This document shows positions 33,261-42,023 of a DNA stretch of 64,000 nucleotides, piece by piece. The stretch is taken from assembly GCA_028023455.1 (NCBI GenBank), contig JAQFVV010006208.1, forward strand, positions 3,762,963-3,826,962, given 5' to 3'. Position numbers and translations under genes: made by a program. The notes under the pieces are model-generated. The model had not been told where the DNA came from. It saw only the letters and a list, made by a program, of their open reading frames with translations, and ran no database searches. The DNA comes from Epiperipatus broadwayi. Taxonomy: Eukaryota > Onychophora > Udeonychophora > Euonychophora > Peripatidae. Each line of letters begins with the position of its first letter. Within the stretch, counting starts at the first letter, position 1.

Positions 33261-33934
33261 GAGTAGGCACTAGATAGGGATTTTATGCACAAGCCTTCTG
33301 ACATCCATTGATTACTCTGGCTTGGCACTACTGCATGGAGAGTTTTGCCTGTTTTAAAGTTGAAGTTATGTTTAATTGGATAGCAATTGGTGCAGTTTTG
33401 TTGTGCTTTTAAATATGATCAATTGAAGATATAAAAAAATGTAATTTTTATCTAAATAGAGGGACCTTTTATATAAATTGAAACTTGGACATTTGAGGAA
33501 GGATAATAAATTGTATTTTACTCTTGATTAGAGATTCTGTAATCTTAACAATGAGGGAATCATATTGATAGTGATCTGAGATTGTTAAACATGGTCAGGA
33601 ATTTCTGAATTAAATGGAATCGTTGATATAGAATTTCAGCAGTCATAAAAATTCATATTTTCTTTAAAAAGATGAAAATATGATTTCTTTAAAACCAAAT
33701 TGCAAATGCACCCCTTCCTCACCCTTTGCTCAGTTTGCAATTATGTTCAGTTCCAGATCACAACAAATGGAAATCATGAAGTAACACATTGCACCAAAAA
33801 TGAATTCTATTCAGTGTTTACCCATCCAAATCAACATGCTATTTTCATAACACACCAGACATTTCACTGTTCCCAATAATTTTCTATCTAGTGATCATCC
33901 TTTAATTAATTATCCAATTCATAGTTAACTTAAT

Positions 33935-35035
33935 GTTTTACTGATGGTTTGTGATGATTGTATTTTAGTTGTATTTATACATTGGACTATTTCTATCATC
34001 TAATATTAAGTTTTGAAAGTCTTTAGAAAAATTGAACTTTATTTAAATATTCCAAATACATTCAACCGTTAGCAATAGTCCACAGGTTAGTATATGCACA
34101 ATGTATGGAAAGGTATTGTTCTCTTCTCTTCTTCAGACATTGATGACCTAATATGTGACAGTATTAGCAAGAAAATTGAACCTGCACCTTTAGATTCTTG
34201 AATATTGAATTTTAAAGTAATGCTCTAACCAACTAAGCCATCCTGCCAAATTTATATACTTATCTATGAGATTCCTCCTGATTTTTCCACTTTTTCTTAA
34301 GAACAAAGTTGATTAGTGATTTCCATACATTATGCATAGTCACATACAGCTTTCCAGAGCCATATCACAACTATGAGGAATTCTAACATCTGCAATGTCT
34401 AAAGTTATAATGCTAAAAAGCAAAAACTACTTCCATGGAATACCATGTAATTGTGGAAGAAAGTATGTTGACGAGACCAGTTACTCCATTGAAAAGTGAC
34501 TGCAAGAACACTAACTGATGATAAAAAGAGAGAAAAGCAGACCATGTAAGTACCAATGAACTTATGTTCAATTGGGAAAATACAAAAATGGTGGATAGAA
34601 AGAAAAAGATACAAAGAAGAAAATTCTAACAAGATGTTCCCATGACAATGGCCAATAATCCCATAAATCAACTTACACATAATGTATGGAAACCAAGTGG
34701 ATAAATCAGGAAGAACTTCATAGATAAGTATATGGAATTTCTACTGACTGTTGCCTTTGGCAGGATGGCTCAGTTGGTTAGAGCGTTACCTTAAAATTCA
34801 ATATTCAAGAATCTAAGGGTCCAGATTTGATTTCCAAGCTAGGAGTATTACTGATCAGGCCAACAACACCTGAAGAAGAAAGGAAAATAATACCTCTTAA
34901 AACGGTGGGCTTATACCAACCTGTGTGCTAATACTAAAAGTTGAATGAAATTGGAATATTTAAATAAAGTTAATTTTTTCTAAAAGACATTTAATACTTA
35001 TTAGATGATGGAAATAGTTCAATATATAAATACAA
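33935..35035. mobile_element. Large B-family foldback enclosing a Penelope-like fragment
   Basis: Minus-oriented B (33935-34255) and plus-oriented B (34740-35035) flank inner arms shared with 22440-22620 (tatacttatctatgagattc; catagataagtatatgg) and a central 300-bp segment with PLE coding similarity. The plus B has a good tRNA-like head, ggatggctcagttggttaga, at about 34763. TTAGATGATGGAAATAGT ends the element. Confidence 0.7.
34420..34650 (+). pseudogene. Penelope-like GIY-YIG endonuclease fragment
   Basis: Plus-strand translation from about 34422 reads KNYFHGIPCNCGRKYVDETS, then YSIEK, a stop, LQEH, a stop, LMIKREKSR, and further on FNWENTKMVDRKK. The motif IPCxCGxxYVGETSRSIExRLxEH is typical of PLE GIY-YIG domains; here the Gly of the second half is Asp. 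W-E-N-T-K-x-V-D-R is the usual helix after the domain. Only this C-terminal part survives. Inner B arms lie on both sides. Confidence 0.75.
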
Positions 35036-35285
35036 CTATAGTGAACTTAGTTTAAATTTTTTATATAAAATTGAAAGAATACTGATAGGTTTATCACTTC
35101 TAATAATGTGTTTTCCAAATTTAATAAATAATAATTTCAATTTTGTATTCTTCCAATCACCAGTTATGTCGTCATCATATAGACATTTAATGAATAGATC
35201 TTCTAACAGTTTCTCTATTTCTTCCACTTGCTTCTTTTATCGAAAATATTTAGCATTTCAATAAATGTCGTCATTGTAAGATCTA
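35036..35285 (-). pseudogene. RTE-like reverse transcriptase fragment
   Basis: The minus-strand frame reads DWKNTKLKLLFIKFGKH, then SDKPISILSILYKKFK, matching the RT segment 'DWKxAxIxPIFKKGxKxxxxNYRPISLLSxxYKxF' of RTE-type LINEs. About 60 codons survive. It abuts the right end of the B foldback. Confidence 0.6.
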
Positions 35286-35695
35286 CGTAGTTCTTTGTTT
35301 TTTAATACTATAAGATTTTATGGACATTTTATAATGTTTCTATTAGTAATTTCTCTCCCCCCCCCCCCCAACCGAGAAGAACTTTTTTACCAACATTAAA
35401 ATGCTGTTTTATAGCTTTGAAACTTTTATTCTCTTCTATGCTTTGTTTTTTTTATTTTATAAATTTTCATTTATCATTGTAAGATAAAAATAATCTCATG
35501 TTTTTTTCTTATATCATTAATTACTTTTGCTTTTAAAACGGCAAGTTTGACTTTTTTAGTTAGCAAATTGCTTTATTTGTTTTTAGCTTTGTGTGCTTGT
35601 GCGTATTAGCGCATTTTATATATTTTGATTCATAATTAGCCACAAAGTATAAACTATTTGCTTATTTCAAATTGATAGCTTGCATTTTACTGAAG

Positions 35696-35752
35696 TAAAA
35701 GATTATAATTTAAAGGCGGGAAAATAAAAGATTATAATTTAAAGGCGGGAAA
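35696..35752 (+). repeat. 27-bp direct duplication
   Basis: aaagattataatttaaaggc plus gggaaa occurs twice in succession. Confidence 0.85.
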
Positions 35753-35989
35753 GATAAATTTGTTGCTTTAATCGTTAAAAAACATCAAGGCAAAGAACTG
35801 TCAAGCTCTGATTATTATAAAATATACTCATCTGCTGCTATTGTTCCTAGAATATTTGTAAATATAAAGTTGCACAAAGAAAGTGTCCCTCCTCTCCTTT
35901 TTTTTTTTTTTTGACTTTGGTGGATCGTACTTTTACTATGCAGCTAAGCTTATTGCCTCTTGATTATGACCAGTTTGAAATCCTCATAA

Positions 35990-37150
35990 TGAAAAAATTC
36001 CAAATCTCAAAATCGATCATTGCCTTTCTCAATGTTAAAGAATTGCAAGGATCTGTCCCTCATTATGAATCTATTAAAATCGTATAAAAATTTATGCAGA
36101 AGTCAATTATAACATCGAGGGAAAAAACTTTCTTATAAACACATTAAATTAAATTAGTGATAAGACAATCACATCAATTAACCACAAAACATATAGAATG
36201 AATCATGGCTGGCTTATAGGGCTTCCATTCGGTGGAGGTATCTATAATCTGTATTTGTCCCAATTTGAGAATTTGATTTTTTCAAAATCTGAGTGATGTC
36301 AAATACAATCTTATACCCCAGATACATGGACAATACTTTTGTATGTGCTAATGAAGAAACTATTAGTAGAATTCATATTGAATTAGCATCTGCAAACGTT
36401 CTAACTTGGATCACCGAAAAGGAAAATGAGCTCCTGCACAACATAAAATTCTTAGAGATATCATCGGACAGGATGTTTTAGACTATAGGATAAATCCTTA
36501 AATGTAAAGGGCACTATACACCCTAGGTCTAATACTCCCTTACCTTATAAATACACTGGTTTAAAAAACTTTCTCCATAGAAACTTAAAAGCTGTGTAAA
36601 CATCGATATATACACTAAAGTTCTAATAAACATTAGGTACAATTCTAAAAAAATAACTCAATTATTGTGAACTTTTATAACAAAATCTTGAACCCTACAA
36701 ACATTCAATTCAATAATAAAAAATGGTCTAGTCTCCTTATATTTCGAATCTCGCACTAAAATTAAAAAAACATTTGTATCAATAAATACAATATCAGTTT
36801 TCACTCGCCTCAATCTTTAAATAAATTATTAAATAATTCAAAAGACAACAGACTAGAGAGGCTTCACATCAAATTGTATACAAAATTAATTGCAAAGATT
36901 ACTTGAAGTCTTACTGTGGTGAAACATTAGCTAACTTATCTACAAGACTTACCCAGCATAAATATCTGCACAATTAAACCAAGAAAAGCAATGAATATTC
37001 TTCTGTTTTCTTGGATCATGAGTTGCAGTTAGGTCATAACATTGATCTCTCAATGGCTGACATCATTTGTTCCAAGAGAAATGACAGAAAAAAAAGGTAA
37101 ATGAGACATGGTCAACAGCTAAACATAATCACACCATCAATATAAAGGAC
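35990..37150 (+). pseudogene. Penelope-like element: RT and GIY-YIG endonuclease
   Basis: In order on the plus strand, with frameshifts: SVPHYESIKIV (about 36050), GLPFGGGIYNLYLSQFENLI (36210-36270; the PLE 'GxPMGSPLSPxxANIYMxxFE' block), PRYMDNTFVCANEE (36310-36350; the catalytic 'RYVDDTFV', second Asp changed to Asn), ENELLHNIKFLEIS (36424-36465; 'LPFLDV'), then after 400 bp IVYKINCKDYLKSYCGETLA and NLSTRLTQHKY (36873-36970; GIY-YIG core, YYGET read as SYCGET), then SVFLDHELQLGHNIDLSMAD. Stops and frameshifts abound. It is the most complete PLE in the window. Confidence 0.8.
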
Positions 37151-37559
37151 TCTAGTACACCTTTTTTTTTAAAAATAGCACTTGTAGCAACTCATTTCAT
37201 CATTAGTATATATATATATATCTCCTAAAAATTTAATTTTATGATGATCTATTATTTAATATTCAAAAGTAGCTTTAAATCTAGATCTCAACTGCCTTTA
37301 ATCACATAATTTTATGATGATGATACTACTTAGCATTGAAAGTATTCAACTTGAAATAATTTTCTTTATTACAAATTCAAACCTGTTTTGTTCGTTAAAA
37401 ATAACATTTTGTGAACCATTACCATTAACTTTTTTGTAGAAAAGAAAGTCAAAAATTATCTGCATTCTGGTTGCAAAATTTATCTTTTCGGAAAAGATAA
37501 ATACATTATTTTTTGACACAATCATCTGGCTTTTTAATAAACTTTATATATCTATCAAC

Positions 37560-38580
37560 AAGTTTTCATATTCTTCCATTAAAAATATTTTAGTCTTGTG
37601 AGCCACAAATGTACATCTGTCTTTCCCTTTTCATTGGCTATAAATCTTTGCTCTCGTGGTGATTCTTTCAGATGATTTAATATGTGATGGTCTAATAGGT
37701 CAAAATCAGAACTATAGGGAGGATAGTCCAATACTATAGGGAGGATACTCCAATACTTCAAAATGCGACTTGCATTGTCCTGGAATTACAAAAGCAGTTC
37801 TTTGCATTTTGTCCAAATTGTAAGTTTCAAATATTCATTGATCATCTCACTGTAATGAGCTTGTTAATTGTTGAATATTTTTCCTGATAACACTTTAAAA
37901 CTGGTCTTTGAGAACCCCAAAAAACTATAAGCATTAATTTTCCAGATAATGTTTGACTTTCAAACTTGTTGTTGATCAGTAGTTGAGGATGTTTCCACTC
38001 TATACTGTGCCATTTAATCTCAGGCTCATAATGATGAATTCATGCCTTATGAAAGTAATGAGTCCTTTAAGAAACTTTCACATTCCTTAGATTAATGGTC
38101 TAAATTTTGTTGCAGATGTCCACACAGTTCTGTTTGTGTTCTTCTGTAAGACATTTTGATACCCATCTTGTGCATGCTTTTCAAATATCCAACTCTATCA
38201 TGGATTATTGTATAGGAAGAGCCACAGTTCTGCAAATAATTTGCCACATAATTTGTCTATCAAGTAGAATCAGTTTACATGCATGCTCAATGTTGTCATG
38301 AATGTGGACAGACAATTCACTATTTTTTCATGGCAACACTTGTGATCTTCCTTCAGTTTCTTTACCCATTCACACACACACACCTTCATGACAAAACCTT
38401 TTCTCTATTCTGTGCACAACATCTGCAATAAATAGTGATACCAGATATACCCGCAGTCCACAAAAAATGAATCAATGTGCAATGGGTTTCTTCCATGTAA
38501 ATCACAAGTGGATACTTAATGCTTCTCACATCTTAGACATGTCAGAACTAATATAACATTCAAAAACTGCACTGGTAAGA
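37560..38580 (-). pseudogene. mariner-like transposase
   Basis: The minus strand carries scattered but collinear pieces of a mariner-family transposase: an N-terminal 'VYEWVKKLKED' part near 38350, 'LLDRQIMWQII' helix-turn-helix-like sequence near 38250, HYEPEIKWHSIEWKHPQ near 38000, SGKLMLIVFWGSQRPVLKCY near 37900 (the block around the second catalytic Asp, here read as Gly), and DYPPYSSDF...LLDHHILNHLKES and RGQRF-like residues near 37650. The C-terminal catalytic segment PPYSxDLxPxDxxLF is recognisable, with changes. Many frameshifts; no terminal repeats found. Inactive. Confidence 0.82.
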
Positions 38581-38652
38581 CAGATGACTTCATATGGAAA
38601 ATACTGGTAAGCATGAATAATTTTTGATTTACCCTCATGCTATTTGACAGGA

Positions 38653-38836
38653 TTCCAAATGTTCATATCTTTTTAATGGATCTTGTTTTCCCATATATTG
38701 TTTTGTCTCAATTAATTTGATGTTTTTTTATTCTTATTTTTTATTTCCAAATGTTCATATCTTTTTAATGGATCTTGTTTTCCCATATATTGTTTTGTCT
38801 CAATTAATTTGATGTTTTTTTATTCTTATTTTTTAT
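38653..38836 (+). repeat. 92-bp tandem duplication
   Basis: Two adjacent, essentially identical copies of the segment starting ttccaaatgttcatatc, period 92. The identity implies a recent event. Confidence 0.95.
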
Positions 38837-39218
38837 ATAAGTATTTTCTGTAGAATTTTGTTACTTCTTACTAATTTTGTTCAAGTTCTTCAAAGTCTGC
38901 CAATATTTTGAAATAATTTTAAAGTTCTAGCTTAAATCCAAAGAAGTATTGCTAAAGATTAAAGATATTAACTATTAATATTGAATTTCAAAAATCTCAC
39001 ACACTTCACTTTTTAGAAATTCAATATTATATATGAAGACAGCAAAAACAGAGGAGGAAGAAAAGAATTTAGAAGGATTATATAATATGATATTAACTAT
39101 TACTACTATCTTTATATTTCTCCTTTTACTTTCTTTGCATTTATTTATATATTCATATATATTGCTTACAATAACTCCCCTCATATACACTTTAATGCAA
39201 ATTTTTTAAAATAGGATT

Positions 39219-39262
39219 CTTTTATTTTCCTGACAGTTTCGACTGTCCTACAGTCTTCATCA
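39219..39262 (-). other. E-type TGATGAAG...CGAAAC motif
   Basis: The minus strand reads atgatgaagactgtaggaca, then gtcgaaactgtcagg. The stem GACTG/CAGTC is perfect and CGAAAC intact, but the first C of the core is A and an extra A precedes the stem. Confidence 0.4.
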
Positions 39263-39264
39263 TA

Positions 39265-40104
39265 TATTTGATTAAAATAATCTAATGTTCTATTTTTTGG
39301 GAATACATAATAAGTTCTGGAACCAGAAATGTATTCTATGAATCTTTATCTCCAGAATCCATATATCTATCATTACATTCAAATAATAGTTTTTTATTGG
39401 AAAATTTTAAGTTTATTTCACCCTATCTTTATATCAAAATTTGTTCAATATATTTTCATCTTACAAACATTTTCTAATTCATGCATATTAATCTACCATA
39501 ATGATTTCAAAAGGATGTTTTCCCTGTTCAAAATTATTTATACATATATGTAAAAGTCTTCCACTTTTGTGTCAGATGATATTTTGTTATTCCAATTTAT
39601 ACAGTCTTTGCCAAAAAACTTTATGATTGAATCATAACTTAAATCCATAATCCAAGATTCTTAGTTCTATCTGATTTCAGTACCAGTAACTTGCCTTGGT
39701 TGATAACTTTGTAGTTTCTAAAATATAAACCCCAATTAATTTGTGTCTATCAAAAGTATAAATATAGCAAAAAGAAAATTAACATTCACAAATGTATATC
39801 CGATTGTCAAACGAACTTAAATTGTCTCAATTAGAAAAGAATGATCAAATGAGAAGAAATGCCATTATGTTTTCTTGGTCTTAAATCCAAAAAATAAAAA
39901 CCAGTAAACATATGAAGCTCACTAATAATGAAAGTGAATAGCCCTTTCATGTTTACAATGAGCAAAATCATATTGTGATAACTATTGTGAAAGCAAGATC
40001 ATATTTGGGGTCTTAGAAATTTTTCTTGATGGATTTTTTTAAGACCTCAGTAAAGAATCAAAAAAATCTTTTATATCATATCAAATTTATTTTGCAAAAT
40101 ACTT
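39265..40104. other. AT-rich stretch, nothing recognised
   Basis: A 74-codon open stretch at 39329-39553 has the composition of AT-rich non-coding DNA and no known domain. Confidence 0.4.
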
Positions 40105-40395
40105 TTAATATGGATCTAAGCAATGATACGTGCTCTCCATTGACCATGGTTAACAGTGAGCATTTCCTATACAGCCATTATGCTATCAGGAAAGTCCATG
40201 ATAGGACTGGAAGCTGTGAAGACCTGAGCTTCAAGGCACACTGTCTGGTAATAGCCGGAAGTGTCATTGGACAAACACACGAGGCAGGCTTGTACACAAC
40301 TGGTCCTGAATTAATTGAGATTACATATGTGGCAGTATATTCATTGTTATTGTATATTATGTAAATATATTTAATCCTAATAAATCATATTAATC
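40105..40395 (+). other. Unexplained higher-GC segment with an open frame
   Basis: A 112-codon frame (40026-40361) overlaps a block that is less AT-rich than its surroundings, from ggatctaagcaatgatacg to the stop. The translation from about residue 30 includes HYAIRKVHDRTGSCEDLSFK and AGLYTTGPELIEIT. I recognise no family. aataaa follows at 40379. It could be a retro-copied or non-autonomous element fragment; a host coding exon is less likely. Confidence 0.3.
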
Positions 40396-40519
40396 GAACT
40401 TAAGATGTTCGTATTTTTGTTACTGTTGGTTTGAGTCTACTATCCAGACCAGACACAACAATATTACTAAAAAAAATATGTCACCATCAATTAAATGGAA
40501 GACTACTAGTATATAATTT

Positions 40520-40860
40520 CATTGAAGATCTCTCAGCCCCATATAGCTATTTGAGTTGGATAGCTGGGTTTGAAGACATGAGGTGTCTGAAAATTTCAGA
40601 TTTTCCACTCAATAGATAACTTTTAGATAAATGCTGGCTTTGGGTTGGTATTTTTAGATCTTGTGTCTGAAACTACCTTTAGCACCTCTCTGAGGAGTGC
40701 CAAAGCATGAAACCATTGGTCAGAGGTTAGGGGGGGGATTCCTGACAAGAGATATTTTAAATGCATTCTTTAGCTAAACATTTATCACAAAGCTTGTTGA
40801 GGAATTAGCAATGCTCATTGTTTATATCTTACAAGCTTAAAGAGATAGGTTCATGTGATA
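40520..40860 (+). mobile_element. C-family element
   Basis: It begins with cagccccatatagctatttg and ggtgtctgaaaatttcagat, passes the ribozyme candidate at 40684-40727, and ends with gagatattttaaatgc, atttatcacaaagcttgttg and cttaaagagataggttcatg. A degenerate copy at 42470-42735 shares the first part. It is single-armed, not a foldback. Confidence 0.7.
40684..40727 (+). ncRNA. Type I hammerhead ribozyme, canonical core
   Basis: Stem I ACCTCT (40684-40689) pairs perfectly with AGAGGT (40722-40727). Core CTGAGGA occupies 40690-40696. Stem II is GTGC-CAAA-GCAT (40697-40708; outermost pair G-U, the rest Watson-Crick). GAA is at 40709-40711. Stem III is ACC-ATT-GGT (40712-40720), with A15.1-U16.1 at its base. 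C17 is 40721, so cleavage would fall between 40721 and 40722. All invariant hammerhead nucleotides are present. The final T of GCAT before GAAA is probably a CpG transition from GCACGAAA. Minimal type I hammerheads are known from Penelope-like elements and retrozymes. The fold was made by eye. Confidence 0.75.
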
Positions 40861-40904
40861 TATGACTCTATTTCTTATAATACTAACATCTTTTAAATAT
40901 GTAT

Positions 40905-41058
40905 TGGAGATAAAAATGATGCGAGATGGATGGATGAAATAAGGAAGTGTGTGGGGATAATGTGTATAAGAGAGGCTAGAGATTGGAAAAGATAAAATGA
41001 ACTTGGAAAGACCTTCATCCTGCAGTGGACTGATAATGGTTGATGACGATGATAAAAT
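40905..41058 (+). mobile_element. 5'-truncated RTE-like LINE, 3' end
   Basis: Contains gatgcgagatggatggatga, tgaacttggaaagaccttca and ggttgatgacgatgat, matching the last ~150 bp of the RTE family. Confidence 0.75.
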
Positions 41059-41059
41059 G

Positions 41060-41858
41060 ATTGTTTATTATTTTATTTTTTTTATTTAAAATTTTTTAAT
41101 CGTCTTTGAGTAATGCTTTAAATGATTTTAAAAAAAGAATAGAACTTTAAATGCATTAACAATTTATAAATGTTTTCAGAATAAAACAGAACAAATGCTT
41201 TGATGTTTAAAAAAATGAAAATTTACTATTTTAAAACTGGATTTAAAAAATTTTTCTCTAATCAAATTTCACTTATTTATTATGACTCATTTACGTTTTT
41301 TCATTCTCCAGATGCTTCTAAATTAAACTGCTTTTGCTTGTATCTGCAAAAATTAAAAATATTATCTACTATATATATATATTCAAACATATAACTGTGC
41401 AAAGATAAGCAAACAGACAAATACCTATGGAGTCGATTAATTGGAGCGAGAAGGCACCCACTGAAACAATTTTTTTTCCAATCCTTTAAAATTTTTTGAA
41501 AATTATTTTATCAGTGAGCATGTAAGATTCATCCATTCTTTGGATTTGGAATCAATTAACAGAGTGCCAAATATGTGGATTTGCCTAGAATATTAAAAAA
41601 CGTATTCATGATCTGTTTATCCACATGAAGGCTATCTAAAGTTTTATCCAAAATAGATTTTACAAGAAACATTTAAAAGCATTGTTTGTTTGTTTGTTTT
41701 TTTAAAACCTACTAATTTTCTATTTCGAGGACAATTGTTTTCAATTAATATTTAATCTTTTAAATCTGTCGTTTTACTTATACTGGAAAGAAAAAAGTAA
41801 AGATTAAACCACGTGATATATATAAAGTTTATGAAAGGCAAGATGAAGAGTAAAAACA
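41060..41858. other. AT-rich stretch, nothing recognised
   Basis: No gene or repeat recognised. Confidence 0.4.
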
Positions 41859-41859
41859 T

Positions 41860-41970
41860 TTTTTTTTTTTTTAAGTGTCATAGCATCGGCCGGGACGCGA
41901 ACCCGCAACCCGGGCAACTGCCTGCAAGCGCAAGGCAGTCGTGCTGACCTCGCGACCACCAATGCAAGAC
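41860..41970 (-). mobile_element. tRNA-derived SINE, GC-rich diverged copy
   Basis: On the minus strand: gtcttgcattggtggtcgcg, aggtcagcac (box A-like), a stem-loop, and cgggttcgcgtcccggccga (box B-like), then an A-tract. An insertion of a few bases enlarges the region between anticodon arm and box B relative to other copies. Confidence 0.75.
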
Positions 41971-42023
41971 AATTTTTAAATAGATTCCTGCAAGACAACA
42001 ACTATATTATCAATAACTCCCTT

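Larger units (their letters stand above)
31640..33360. mobile_element. Large A-family foldback enclosing a Penelope-like fragment
   Basis: Left A arm (31660-32025) and right A arm (33018-33350) are inverted copies that extend beyond the usual A sequence into tatagtaaatcaatatagtg and its inverse. The 1-kb centre holds the minus-strand PLE remnant listed next. Both arms carry the hammerhead-like block (minus near 31820-31870, plus at 33202-33260). The arrangement suggests that A sequences are inverted terminal repeats of a PLE derivative. Confidence 0.65.

Noticed and set aside
34755-34840. tRNA gene in the B element (ggctcagttggttagagc)
   Set aside because: The anticodon arm does not fold and the sequence is part of a dispersed repeat.
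34862-34930. B-family block CTGAAGA...GAAAC as a hammerhead ribozyme
   Set aside because: The stem II analogue is good, but after GAAAC I find no NUH cleavage triplet with a matching stem I; the nearest candidate is GUG, which is not allowed.
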